A DNA stretch of 64,000 nt from ZC4RG35 sp040878345. Its GTDB lineage: Bacteria > Actinomycetota > Acidimicrobiia > Spongiisociales > ZC4RG35. Both the position numbers and the translations under genes were made by a program. The notes beneath the pieces were generated by a model, which saw only the letters and a program-made list of their open reading frames with translations, did no database searches and was not told the origin of the DNA. This document shows, piece after piece, positions 48,721-57,430 of the stretch. The stretch lies in the NCBI GenBank assembly GCA_040878345.1, contig JBBDML010000019.1, positions 1 through 64,000 on the forward strand. The letters run 5' to 3'. Positions within the stretch are counted from its first letter, which is position 1. The number at the start of each line of letters is the position of its first letter.

Positions 48721-49803
48721 ATGAGCCTCTCGATCGGGATCGTCGGCCTGCCCAACGTCGGGAAGTCGACACTGTTCAACGCCTTGACGGCTGCCGCCGC
48801 CCTGGCCGCCAATTACCCCTTTGCCACCATCGAGCCCAACGTCGGCGTAGTCCCCATCCCCGACCCCCGACTCGAGACGCTCGCCCGGATCTTCTCCTCG
48901 GCGAAGACAACGCCGGCGACCGTGAGGTTCGTCGACATCGCCGGGCTGGTCAGGGGGGCGAGCCAGGGCGAGGGGCTGGGCAACCAGTTCCTGGGGAACA
49001 TCCGCGACGTCAGCGCCATCTGTCACGTGGTACGTACATTCCACTCGGTCAGCGTCACCCATATAGAGGAGTTGATCGACCCCCGAAGGGACATCGAGAC
49101 CATCGAGACCGAGTTGGCGCTCGCCGACCTCGAGACCATCGATAGACGGCTGCCTCGTCTCGAGAAGGAGGCCACCGTCGACCGTTCCCTGCTGCCACGG
49201 GTAGGGCTGCTGACCGAGGTCCGCGGCGTGGTGGCGTCAGGCCGGATGCTCGGCGCCGATCCCCGACTCATGGCCCGCAGCGCCGAGCTCGCCGACCTCC
49301 AACTCCTGACCGCCAAGCCCATGATCTACGTGTTCAACGCCGACCACGACCTTCTCGGGGATACTCATCGGCGCCACCAGCTGGCGGGTCTGGTGGCCCC
49401 GGCCGAGGCGCTCTTCCTGGACGCCGAGTTCGAAGCCGATGCGGCCCGCCTTCCGCCGACGGAGCGCGCCGAGTTGCTCGAGATGGCGGGCCTCGAGGAG
49501 CCTGGTCTCGACGTGGTGACTCGATCCGCATACCGAACCCTTGGCTTGCAGAGCTTTCTCACCGCCGGGCCCAAGGAGGCGCGGGCCTGGACGATCCCAA
49601 CCGGGGCGACCGCGCAGGAGGCGGCGGGTCTGATCCACACCGACTTCCAGCGGGGCTTCATCGCCGCCGAGGTCGTGGGCTTCGAGCGACTGCTCGAGGC
49701 CGGCTCGTGGCAGGCGGCCCGGGCCGCGGGGGCGGTCCGATCTGAGGGCAAGGGCTATGTCATGGGCCCGGACGACGTGGTCGAGTTCAGGTTCAACGTC
49801 TGA
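48721..49803 (+). CDS. ychF: Redox-regulated ATPase YchF (OLA1 family)
   Basis: 360 residues. An Obg-related P-loop NTPase: IGIVGLPNVGKSTLFNALT, RFVDIAGLVRGASQGEGLGN (G3 with the characteristic extension), MIYVFNADHD at the G4 position (NxxE/D in place of NKxD, explaining ATP preference), and a C-terminal TGS-like domain (RAWTIPTGATAQEAAGLIH ... DVVEFRFNV). YchF/OLA1 binds ribosomes and responds to oxidative stress. It is a near-universal single-copy gene. The 3' side is followed by a repeat-rich spacer and the gcvP riboswitch. Confidence 0.95.
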   Translation: MSLSIGIVGLPNVGKSTLFNALTAAAALAANYPFATIEPNVGVVPIPDPRLETLARIFSSAKTTPATVRFVDIAGLVRGASQGEGLGNQFLGNIRDVSAICHVVRTFHSVSVTHIEELIDPRRDIETIETELALADLETIDRRLPRLEKEATVDRSLLPRVGLLTEVRGVVASGRMLGADPRLMARSAELADLQLLTAKPMIYVFNADHDLLGDTHRRHQLAGLVAPAEALFLDAEFEADAARLPPTERAELLEMAGLEEPGLDVVTRSAYRTLGLQSFLTAGPKEARAWTIPTGATAQEAAGLIHTDFQRGFIAAEVVGFERLLEAGSWQAARAAGAVRSEGKGYVMGPDDVVEFRFNV

Positions 49804-49814
49804 AGCAGCAGCGG

Positions 49815-49880
49815 AGCCGCTGCGTACTGGCTCGGCTTCGCCTCGCCAGCCGCTGCGTACTGGCTCGGCTTCGCCTCGCC
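49815..49880. repeat. Perfect 33-bp tandem duplication
   Basis: Two identical units (49815-49847 and 49848-49880), each beginning AGCCGCTGCGTACTGGCTCG, directly after the ychF stop. Each unit contains GGCTCGGCTTCGCCTCGCC, itself partly palindromic (GGCGAGGCG-type stem). Confidence 0.85.
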
Positions 49881-49951
49881 GTACTTGGTACTTCGTACTT
49901 CGACTCCAAGGCAGGCCCTTTTCCAACTACCAGGTACCGGGTACCAAGTAC
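49881..49951. repeat. GTACTTGGTAC inverted repeat
   Basis: GTACTTGGTAC at 49881-49891 is matched perfectly by GTACCAAGTAC at 49941-49951. Further GTACTT and GGTACC copies lie between. It could form a stem with a 49-nt loop between ychF and the gcvP promoter, or represent a degenerate extragenic repeat element. Confidence 0.6.
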
Positions 49952-49952
49952 C

Positions 49953-49958
49953 TACAAT
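49953..49958 (+). promoter_or_regulatory. -10 box (TACAAT) ahead of the glycine riboswitch
   Basis: Near-consensus hexamer 15 nt before the first riboswitch stem, so transcription would start at about 49965 and include the whole aptamer. Confidence 0.5.
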
Positions 49959-49971
49959 GCAATCGCCGTAG

Positions 49972-50052
49972 ATGCCGGCGGGAGAGCCCCGAGTGGGGCG
50001 CCGAAGGGGCAACACCTTCCCGGAAACTCTCAGGCGACCTGGACCGACCGGC
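49972..50052 (+). ncRNA. Glycine riboswitch aptamer upstream of gcvP
   Basis: The conserved core elements occur in order: GGGAGAG at 49980-49986, GCCGAAGGGGCAA at 50000-50012, and AACTCTCAGGC at 50025-50035, followed by GGACCG at 50041-50046. These match the glycine aptamer consensus (GGAGAG ... CCGAAGG ... CTCTCAGG ... GGACCG). Only one full aptamer is seen; the following 60 nt have no second GGAGAG core, so it is a singlet type. It probably turns on gcvP when glycine is abundant. The gcvP ATG is 63 nt further on with CGGAGA upstream. Confidence 0.88.
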
Positions 50053-50114
50053 TGAGGCAGCGCTGAAGGGGACGACAGCGGGGAAGGGTCAAGAGACCGC
50101 AACACGGAGACCCG

Positions 50115-52940
50115 ATGCCCCAGACCTCCCAGCCCGGCTTCGCCAGCCGACACATCGGCCCGCGACCCTCCGACATCGAGCGGATGTTGTCCCTGGTAGG
50201 CGCATCCAGTCTCGACGAGTTGGTCGCCACCACCATCCCCGCTTCGATCCTGGACACCAGGTTGGACCTCCCTCCGGCGATGACCGAGCCGGAGCTGATA
50301 CGACATCTCGCTGGGATCGCCGGGAAGAACCGGCTGGTGCGATCGTTGATCGGGCTCGGGTATCACGACACCCACACCCCGGCCGTGATCCAGCGGAACG
50401 TTCTCGAGGACCCGGCGTGGTACACCGCCTACACCCCATATCAGCCTGAGATCTCACAGGGCCGTCTCGAGGCCCTGCTCAACTTCCAGACCATGGTCGC
50501 CGATCTCACTGGGCTCGACATCGCCAACGCGTCGCTTCTCGACGAGCCCACTGCGGCCGCCGAGGCGATGGCGATGGCCCGTCGCCTGCATCGCGGCGAC
50601 CGTGATGTCTTCTTTGTCGACCCCGACTGTCACCTGCCCACCCGTGCGGTGTTGGAGACCCGGGCACAGGCCATCGGTGTCGAGGTCGAGGATCTCGATG
50701 ATGAAGCCGATCCCACTGTGTCGTTTGGGGCACTCCTCGCCTACCCGGGATCATCCGGGGCCATCCCCGATCACGGTGAGACGGTGAATCGGTTCCATGA
50801 GGCGGGGGCAATGGTGGTGGTCACCACCGATCTGCTGGCACTGACCTCGATCGTCCCCCCCGGGGAATGGGGCGCCGACGTCGCCGTCGGGTCGGCGCAG
50901 CGGTTCGGGGTCCCCATGGGGTTCGGGGGCCCCCATGCCGCTTTCATCGCCTGTCGCCAGGACCAGGTTCGCGCCCTACCGGGCCGATTGGTCGGGGTCT
51001 CCAGAGACCAGGCCGGCCGGACCGCCTACCGGCTGGCCCTCCAGACACGCGAACAGCACATCCGTCGTGAGAAGGCGACCTCCAATGTCTGCACCGCACA
51101 GGTCTTGCTGGCGGTGGTGGCCGGCCTCTACGCCTGCTGGCATGGCCCCGAGGGAGTGAAGGGGATCGCCGACCAGGTCCACGACCTCACGGGGCGGCTT
51201 GCCGCATCACTCACGGCCTCCGGTCACCGGCTGGCCAACCCGAGCTGGTTCGACACCCTGACCGTGGTGGTCCCCGGCCGCGCCGATGAGATCCTGGCTT
51301 CCGCCGTCTCATCCGGACTGAATCTCGGACGGGTCGACGCCGACCGGGTCAGGATCGCACTCGACGAGACGTGTGACACCCGGGTGATCGAGACGATTAT
51401 CGGCGTCTTCGGTGGGTCCCTGGTAGAGACGCCGGAGCCCGGGATCCCGGACGGCCTGGTCAGGGCCAGCGAGTTCCTCACCCACCCGGTATTCCACGCC
51501 CACCGCTCCGAGCACGAGATGCTGCGGTATCTGCGTCGTCTGGCCGACAAGGACCTGGCCCTCGATCGGACCATGATTCCTCTCGGGTCTTGCACCATGA
51601 AGCTCAACGCCACCACCGAGATGGTGCCGATGACCTGGCCCGAGTTCGCCGATATCCACCCTTACGCCCCACTGGACCAGGCGGAGGGCTACCTGGAGCT
51701 GATCAGGGAGCTCGAGGCATACTTGGCGTCGATCACCGGGTATGACCGGGTCTCCCTCCAACCCAATGCCGGCTCGCAGGGAGAGCTCGCCGGACTGCTC
51801 GCCATCGCCGCCTATCACCGTTCGCGAGGCGAGCCCGAGCGGGATGTCTGCCTGATCCCGGCATCGGCCCATGGCACCAATGCCGCCTCGGCGGTCATGG
51901 CCGGCATGCGGGTCGTGGTGGTCGCCACCGACGAGGCCGGAAACGTCGACCTCGACGACCTGGAGCGGCTGGCGGCGGAGCACTCGTCCCACCTGGCGGC
52001 GGCGATGATCACATACCCGTCGACTCATGGAGTCTTCGAGCCCGGGATGAGGAGGCTCGCCGAGATCGTCCACGTCAACGAGGGTCAGGTGTACGTCGAC
52101 GGCGCAAATCTCAATGCCCTGGTCGGCCTGGCACGGCCCGGCGACTTCGGGGCCGATGTCGGCCATCTCAATCTCCACAAGACGTTCACCATTCCCCATG
52201 GTGGCGGAGGCCCCGGAATGGGGCCCCTTGGGGTGAAGGAGCACCTTGCCCCGTTCCTCCCTAATCATCCGCTGGTTGCCGCCGCCGGGCCCGAAACCGG
52301 GATCGGGCCGATCTCGGGCGCCCCGTTCGGGTCTGCCGGCATCCTTCCCATCCCCTACGCCTACATTCGGCTGATGGGAGCCGAGGGGCTTCGTCGGGCG
52401 ACCCAGGTGGCGATTCTCTCCGCCAACTACCTGGCTCGCCGACTCGAGCCCCATTACCCGGTGCTCTATACCGGCGAGGGTGGCCGGGTGGCCCACGAGT
52501 GCATCCTCGACTTGCGCCCCCTGACCCGGGAGACCGGGGTAACCGCCGAGGACGTGGCGAAACGTCTCGCCGACTATGGCTTTCACGCCCCCACCCTCTC
52601 CTTCCCGGTGCCGGGGACCCTGATGGTCGAGCCCACCGAGTCGGAGAGCCTCGTGGAGCTCGAGCGCTTCTGCGAGGCAATGATCGCGATTCGGGAAGAG
52701 GCCCGCCGTGTCGGTTCAGGTGAGTGGCCGGCAGGTGACAACCCTCTGGTGCTGGCCCCGCACACCGCCGCGGACGTCGTCTCCGACAAGTGGGAGCGGT
52801 CCTACACCCGAGAGGAAGCGGCATTCCCGGTGCCATGGCTGACGGACTCCAAGTACTGGCCGCCGGTGGGGAGAGTCGACGGGGCCGGTGGCGACCGAAA
52901 CCTGATGTGCTCTTGCCCCCCACTGGACGCTTACCGATGA
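50115..52940 (+). CDS. gcvP: Glycine dehydrogenase (decarboxylating), GcvP
   Basis: 941 residues, the single-chain form with both halves joined. The N-terminal half has FASRHIGPRPSDIERML and GLGYHDTHTPAVIQRNVLED; the C-terminal half has LGSCTMKLNATTEM and the PLP-binding Lys in LNLHKTFTIPHGGGGPGMGP. It decarboxylates glycine and loads the aminomethyl group on GcvH lipoyl arms. A glycine riboswitch lies in its leader, and CGGAGA precedes the ATG by 5 nt. gcvT and gcvH are not in the window, so the cleavage system is split. Confidence 0.97.
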   Translation: MPQTSQPGFASRHIGPRPSDIERMLSLVGASSLDELVATTIPASILDTRLDLPPAMTEPELIRHLAGIAGKNRLVRSLIGLGYHDTHTPAVIQRNVLEDPAWYTAYTPYQPEISQGRLEALLNFQTMVADLTGLDIANASLLDEPTAAAEAMAMARRLHRGDRDVFFVDPDCHLPTRAVLETRAQAIGVEVEDLDDEADPTVSFGALLAYPGSSGAIPDHGETVNRFHEAGAMVVVTTDLLALTSIVPPGEWGADVAVGSAQRFGVPMGFGGPHAAFIACRQDQVRALPGRLVGVSRDQAGRTAYRLALQTREQHIRREKATSNVCTAQVLLAVVAGLYACWHGPEGVKGIADQVHDLTGRLAASLTASGHRLANPSWFDTLTVVVPGRADEILASAVSSGLNLGRVDADRVRIALDETCDTRVIETIIGVFGGSLVETPEPGIPDGLVRASEFLTHPVFHAHRSEHEMLRYLRRLADKDLALDRTMIPLGSCTMKLNATTEMVPMTWPEFADIHPYAPLDQAEGYLELIRELEAYLASITGYDRVSLQPNAGSQGELAGLLAIAAYHRSRGEPERDVCLIPASAHGTNAASAVMAGMRVVVVATDEAGNVDLDDLERLAAEHSSHLAAAMITYPSTHGVFEPGMRRLAEIVHVNEGQVYVDGANLNALVGLARPGDFGADVGHLNLHKTFTIPHGGGGPGMGPLGVKEHLAPFLPNHPLVAAAGPETGIGPISGAPFGSAGILPIPYAYIRLMGAEGLRRATQVAILSANYLARRLEPHYPVLYTGEGGRVAHECILDLRPLTRETGVTAEDVAKRLADYGFHAPTLSFPVPGTLMVEPTESESLVELERFCEAMIAIREEARRVGSGEWPAGDNPLVLAPHTAADVVSDKWERSYTREEAAFPVPWLTDSKYWPPVGRVDGAGGDRNLMCSCPPLDAYR

Positions 52941-52962
52941 ACTCCTCCGTACCGACTCGACC

Positions 52963-52968
52963 TTGACA
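52963..52968 (+). promoter_or_regulatory. Possible -35 box (TTGACA)
   Basis: Consensus TTGACA 22 nt after the gcvP stop. The best partner is a weak GATCGT at 52985-52990. It may drive the coiled-coil protein gene at 53036, which also has GAAGGTGAAG before its GTG. Confidence 0.35.
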
Positions 52969-53035
52969 TTCCTGTTGGCAATGGGATCGTGAGACACCAC
53001 AATCCGAGGGCGCGGGGCGTTATGAAGGTGAAGCG

Positions 53036-55057
53036 GTGAAGTTCGGCGGTCAAGTTCGCATCCCAGAGGTGGATCACCCCGGGATTCCGGCCACGGTCCT
53101 GGTAGAGGACAATCAGGTCGAGTTGGTTCTCGACGGAGAATCACTTGGAAGATGGTCACTGTACGACGTCCGCGCCCGGAGACTGATCTCGAGCGCATTC
53201 CAGCTCGAGTTGGACGGCGAGGAAGTCACCTTCATCGCCGACGAGCCGATCGACTTCGCCTATCGAGGGGTCGACCACATGGCCGAAGTCTGGGCCCGCT
53301 TCAAGACGATGCGGGCCCCCCGTCGGGCTGTTGCGGTGCGCAAGTCTCGGGGGGGCACCAAGCCATCGCGGGTCCAGGAACTGCGTGACGCCATGGAGGC
53401 GAATTTGCAGGCTCAGCAGCACCCCCGCCCGGAGCCGGCCCCGGAGATGCCTCATTCCCCGGTCGTCGAGGACACCGCTGGGGTGGAGGAGATTCCGGTG
53501 GTTCCGGAGCCCGATACTGCCGAGCCGCCGGCCGCCAAGACACCTGCCAGGAAGACCCCGACTCGATCCCCTGCGTCCAAGGCCGCATCCACATCGAAGC
53601 CCGCCCCCGCCAAGACCACCACACCCAGGTCGGCCCCGGCCTCGAAGCCGGCCGCCGCGCCCAAGCCCACGACCGCCAGGAGTCGAGCCAAGCCTCCGGT
53701 CGCCGAGCCGGTGGCGCCAGAGCCTGAAGTTGTCGAGCCGGCGGCGGAGGTGGCACCCGAACCGGTTGCGCCGGCTCCGGCGGCCGCGGTTCCGGCCACC
53801 CCAGCCCCTCCGGAGCGGAAGGTGGAGCCTCCGATCGAACGTTCCGGTCATGATCGGCTGGCTGAGGAGAAATCGGCCCTGGTGGCGGAGCGGGCACGAC
53901 TCGAAGGGGAGAGGGTTCGTCTCGAACAGTTGCGGAAAGAGGCGGAGGAGCGAGATGCCCGCCGGATCGAGGCATTCCGACTCGAGATGGCCAGGCTCGA
54001 GACGGAGCGCGCCCAGCAGGACGGGCGTGAGCGAGAGCGTTCGCTTGTGTTCCAGAACGAGATGAAGGCGCTCCAGGCCGAGAGAGAGAAGCTGGAGGCC
54101 CTGGAGAACGAGAGACGGACCAAGGCGCAAGAGGACGAGGAGCGGGCACAGGCCCTGAGACGGGAGATGAATCGCATCGAGGTCGAGCGCCAGCAGATGG
54201 AGCGTCTCGAGGCCGAGCGCCTGGCCGCGGCACAACGCGACATGGAGGCGGTGCGCTCCAAGCGGCTGGAGCTGGAACGGCTGGAAGCCGAGCGAGCCGA
54301 GAAGGCACGCATCGAGGTGGAGCGCGTCGAGGGGGCACGAGCTAAAGCTGAGGCCGAGGCGGCGCGCATCGAGGCCGAACGCGTCGAGCAGGCGCGCGCC
54401 GTTGCCGAAAAAGAGTCCCGTCGCCAGGCCGCCGCGAGACAGGCGACCGAGCGCAGGCTGGCGGAGGAAGCCGAACCGGCTCGTCTCGCAGCCGAGGCGG
54501 CAGATGCCGCCCGCCTGAAGGCGGAGGGGCTGGCGCAGGCCAAGAAAGCAGCCGAGGCGGCAGATGTCGCTCGTCTGGAGGCGGAGGGGCTGGCGCAGGC
54601 CAAGAAGGCTGCCGAGCAGGCCGAGGCGGAGGGGCTGGCGCAGGCCAAGGAGGCTGCCGAGCAGGCCGAGGCGGAGGGGCTGGCGCAGGCCAAGAAGGCT
54701 GCCGAGCAGGCCGAGAAGAAGCGTGGCGCTGCCAGGGAGGCTGCCCCTGATGCCGAGAAGGCCCGTGACGACCGCGGACCCGACGGGACATCGACATCCG
54801 ACGACGGGTCGGAGTCGGCCAAAGAGCTGGTGGTCGACCTCGGTGTCTACGAGACCGAGCCCTCACCCAACGGCCCGATCCCGGCCATGGCCTCGGCGAC
54901 GAAGGAGAAGGCCGGATTCATGGGTGCGGTCAAGTCAGCCTTCACTCGCAACGGTCGTGGCCACGAGCACGACTTCGTCGAGGCTCCTGGTGGCCTTGGG
55001 ATCTCCCGCTCGATCTGCCGTGAGTGCGGCTTCGTCTCGATCGGGGCCACCGACTGA
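53036..55057 (+). CDS. Long coiled-coil protein with N-terminal globular domain and C-terminal CxxC tail
   Basis: 673 residues. Residues 1-95 form a beta-rich, PH-like globular domain (ATVLVEDNQVELVLDGESLG, then LISSAFQLELDGEEVTFIAD). Residues 120-275 are a Pro/Ala/Lys/Thr linker with runs of basic KTPARK-type units. Residues 276-560 are an almost continuous Glu/Arg/Ala coiled coil, ending in four AEGLAQAKKAAEQAE-type repeats. The tail (644-670) reads HEHDFVEAPGGLGISRSICR followed by ECGFVSIG, with a CREC pair that could bind metal. There is no signal peptide or membrane helix. The layout recalls cytoskeletal or polar-organising scaffold proteins (DivIVA/FilP-like in style), but I find no family match. 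Confidence 0.75.
   Translation: MKFGGQVRIPEVDHPGIPATVLVEDNQVELVLDGESLGRWSLYDVRARRLISSAFQLELDGEEVTFIADEPIDFAYRGVDHMAEVWARFKTMRAPRRAVAVRKSRGGTKPSRVQELRDAMEANLQAQQHPRPEPAPEMPHSPVVEDTAGVEEIPVVPEPDTAEPPAAKTPARKTPTRSPASKAASTSKPAPAKTTTPRSAPASKPAAAPKPTTARSRAKPPVAEPVAPEPEVVEPAAEVAPEPVAPAPAAAVPATPAPPERKVEPPIERSGHDRLAEEKSALVAERARLEGERVRLEQLRKEAEERDARRIEAFRLEMARLETERAQQDGRERERSLVFQNEMKALQAEREKLEALENERRTKAQEDEERAQALRREMNRIEVERQQMERLEAERLAAAQRDMEAVRSKRLELERLEAERAEKARIEVERVEGARAKAEAEAARIEAERVEQARAVAEKESRRQAAARQATERRLAEEAEPARLAAEAADAARLKAEGLAQAKKAAEAADVARLEAEGLAQAKKAAEQAEAEGLAQAKEAAEQAEAEGLAQAKKAAEQAEKKRGAAREAAPDAEKARDDRGPDGTSTSDDGSESAKELVVDLGVYETEPSPNGPIPAMASATKEKAGFMGAVKSAFTRNGRGHEHDFVEAPGGLGISRSICRECGFVSIGATD
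54513..54720. repeat. In-frame tandem repeats in the coiled-coil gene
   Basis: Four units with GAGGGGCTGGCGCAGGCCAA at 48-66 bp intervals; the last two units are 45 bp apart and nearly identical, encoding AEGLAQAKxAAEQAE. All preserve the reading frame and helical phase. Confidence 0.8.
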
Positions 55058-55125
55058 TGCCTTCTCAACAGAGACACACCTCCCCAGTGGAGTAGTCGGG
55101 TAGCCGCCTGAACGCCTGGGGACGG

Positions 55126-55131
55126 TACTCT
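55126..55131 (+). promoter_or_regulatory. -10 box (TACTCT) of manC, leaderless spacing
   Basis: TANNNT hexamer ending 6 nt before the GTG at 55138. Confidence 0.45.
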
Positions 55132-55137
55132 CCGCGG

Positions 55138-56178
55138 GTGTCCGTGATACGACCGGTGATCCTCTCGGGCGGCTCGGGGACCCGTCTTTGGCCACTGTCC
55201 ACCCACGCTCGCCCCAAGCAGTTCGCCGACCTGATCCCTGGGGCGCCGTCGCTTTTCCAGGCGACGATCAGCCGGCTCGCCGGCATGGCTGGCGCCGCCC
55301 CGCCGATGGTCGTCACCGGCGCCGACCACTTGGGGCTGGTTCGGGCCGACGCCGCCACCTGCGGGGTCGAGCCCATGGTGGTCATTGTCGAGCCAATGGG
55401 TCGGAACACAGCACCTGCAGTCGCCGCCGCCGCCCTCCTCGCCGACTCTGAGGACGTCCTCGTCATCCTCCCCGCCGATCATCTGATAGGAGACACCGGA
55501 GCGTTCCAAGACGGGGTGAGGACCGCAGTGGGCCACGCCCTGTCGGGATCGATAGTTGCTTTCGGAATCACCCCGACCCGGGCGGAGACAGGTTATGGCT
55601 ACATCGAGACCGGGGACAGCGTCGGAGACGGATGGCACGTCGCCCGGTTCAAGGAGAAACCGGCGGTCGAGGAGGCCGGCGAGTTGATGTCCGATGGCCG
55701 CCATCTCTGGAACTCGGGCATGTTCGTCGCTATGGCCGGAGCGCTGATCGATGAGATGGCAGCCACCTGCCCGGCCATCCTCGAGGGGGTCCGAGGAGCG
55801 GTTCCCACCTCGATCGAGGGGCTGGCCGTGCTCGGCCCTTCATTCGCGACGGTCGAGGCCATCTCGTTCGACCATGCCGTGATGGAGAGGACAGGCCGTG
55901 CGGTCGTCATCCCACTCGATGTCGGCTGGGACGACATCGGTTCGTACCAGGCGCTGATGGGGCTGAGCGCCAAGGATGGTGAGGGCAATGCGGTCTCGGG
56001 GCCGGTGATCCTCGAGAACGTGACCGGATCGTTCATCCACGCCACCACCCGGACCGTGGCCGTGGCCGGGATGAGCGATGTGATCGTGGTCGAGGCAGCG
56101 GACGGCGTGCTGGTGGTGCCCTTGAGTGAAGCGCAACGGGTGAAGGACCTGGCGGAGCGAGACCAGAAACAGGGATGA
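55138..56178 (+). CDS. manC: Mannose-1-phosphate guanylyltransferase
   Basis: 346 residues, the single-domain form without the phosphomannose isomerase domain. VILSGGSGTRLWPLSTHARP with KQF is the nucleotidyltransferase signature, EPMGRNTAPAVAAAALLA and VILPADHLI follow, then RFKEKPAVEEA and LWNSGMFV. It makes GDP-mannose from GTP and mannose-1-phosphate, the donor needed by the mannosylglycerate synthase and by cell-wall glycans. The GTG has a TACTCT box 6 nt upstream. It overlaps the cytochrome c gene by 4 nt (ATGA), starting a run of coupled genes through menD. Confidence 0.95.
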   Translation: MSVIRPVILSGGSGTRLWPLSTHARPKQFADLIPGAPSLFQATISRLAGMAGAAPPMVVTGADHLGLVRADAATCGVEPMVVIVEPMGRNTAPAVAAAALLADSEDVLVILPADHLIGDTGAFQDGVRTAVGHALSGSIVAFGITPTRAETGYGYIETGDSVGDGWHVARFKEKPAVEEAGELMSDGRHLWNSGMFVAMAGALIDEMAATCPAILEGVRGAVPTSIEGLAVLGPSFATVEAISFDHAVMERTGRAVVIPLDVGWDDIGSYQALMGLSAKDGEGNAVSGPVILENVTGSFIHATTRTVAVAGMSDVIVVEAADGVLVVPLSEAQRVKDLAERDQKQG

Positions 56179-56477
56179 GAGCCCTAATCGTCGGTCTGGC
56201 ATTGGCCCTCACCGCCTGCTCGGTGGGGCGCGTGCCCGAGGACGCCACCGGGGCCCAGATCTACCAACAGCTATGCGTCAACTGCCATGGCGCCGACATG
56301 TCGGGCGGCATCGGGCCCGACCTCGGCCCCGGCTCCAACGCGGCCGGACAACCCGACGAGTTCCTCCGGGTGACCATCCTCAACGGGCGGGGGAGGATGC
56401 CCTCGTTCTCGTCGAGTCTCGACGCTGAACAGGTGGAACGGCTCATCGAGCACATCCGGGAAGTCCAGTCGGGATGA
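56175..56477 (+). CDS. Small cytochrome c lipoprotein
   Basis: 100 residues. A lipoprotein signal (LIVGLALALTAC) is followed by a single haem-binding motif CVNCH and a distal Met in GRMPSFSSSLDAEQVERLIE, the layout of small class I cytochrome c. It should be tethered to the outside of the membrane and carry electrons in respiration. It overlaps manC at its start and menC at its end by 4 nt each. Being placed next to menaquinone genes fits a respiratory role. Confidence 0.9.
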   Translation: MRALIVGLALALTACSVGRVPEDATGAQIYQQLCVNCHGADMSGGIGPDLGPGSNAAGQPDEFLRVTILNGRGRMPSFSSSLDAEQVERLIEHIREVQSG

Positions 56478-57430
56478 GCTCGGTCCTCGACGACCTCGAT
56501 CTCCACCCAGTGAGCATCCCGATGCGGCATCGGTTTCGTCGTGTCGACCACCGTGAGGCGGTCCTGATCAAGGGACCAAAGGGTTGGGGGGAGTTCTCGC
56601 CGTTTCCCGATTATCCGCCCGAGCAGACGACGAAGTGGTTGGCGGCTGCTCTTGAGCTGGCATGCGGCGACCTGCCGGCCCCAGGCCGGCCACTGATCGA
56701 GGTGAACGTGACGGTGCCGGCGGTGGACCCGGTGACCGCCGCCTGGCTGGTGACGGAGTCCGGGGCGCGGACGGCGAAGGTCAAGGTAGGAGACCCGGGG
56801 GATGACGAGACGACCGATACCGTGCGTCTCGAAGCGGTACAGGCTGCCCTGGGACCTGGGGGCCGGATGCGGATCGATGCCAACGCATCCTGGGACCTCG
56901 CCACCGCCACCAGTCGACTGGCGAAGATGGAGCGATTCGGCCTGGAGTACGTCGAGCAACCGGTGGCGACACTCGAGGAGATGAGAGAGCTGCGCCGCCG
57001 GGTGACCATCCCTCTTGCCGCAGATGAGTTGGTTCGTCAGGGTCCGAACCCCCTCCGCGTGATCGAAGAGGGGGGCGCCGACGTGCTGGTCTTGAAGGCG
57101 CAACCGATGGGAGGGGTGGCCCCCATCCTCGACTTGGCGGGGAGAGCAGGCGTCCCCGTGGTCCTGTCGTCGGCTCTCGAGACATCGGTGGGGATGTATG
57201 CCGGGCTCCTGGCCGCCTCGCTGGTCGACTCCCCATATGCGTTCGGGCTGGGCACCGTCTCCATGCTGGCGGGTGACCCCACCATCCGGCCGCTGTTGCC
57301 GATCAAGGGACAGCTCGAGGTTCGAAGGCCCGAGCCCGACCCCGACCTACTGGAGAGATGGCGCCCCGGCCCCGATGTGGCCTCCAGCCTGCTGGCACGT
57401 CTTCGCCTCGCTGCCGAGGCCCTGACATGA
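56474..57430 (+). CDS. menC: o-Succinylbenzoate synthase
   Basis: 318 residues, enolase superfamily. The catalytic and metal residues appear in order: AKVKVG (K-x-K acid/base), RIDANASWD, EYVEQPV, PLAADELV and VLKAQPMGG (final Lys). It dehydrates SHCHC to o-succinylbenzoate in menaquinone synthesis. Family members can also be dipeptide epimerases or N-acylamino-acid racemases, but the immediate menD neighbour settles the role. ATG overlaps the cytochrome gene by 4 nt; stop overlaps menD. Confidence 0.93.
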   Translation: MSSVLDDLDLHPVSIPMRHRFRRVDHREAVLIKGPKGWGEFSPFPDYPPEQTTKWLAAALELACGDLPAPGRPLIEVNVTVPAVDPVTAAWLVTESGARTAKVKVGDPGDDETTDTVRLEAVQAALGPGGRMRIDANASWDLATATSRLAKMERFGLEYVEQPVATLEEMRELRRRVTIPLAADELVRQGPNPLRVIEEGGADVLVLKAQPMGGVAPILDLAGRAGVPVVLSSALETSVGMYAGLLAASLVDSPYAFGLGTVSMLAGDPTIRPLLPIKGQLEVRRPEPDPDLLERWRPGPDVASSLLARLRLAAEALT

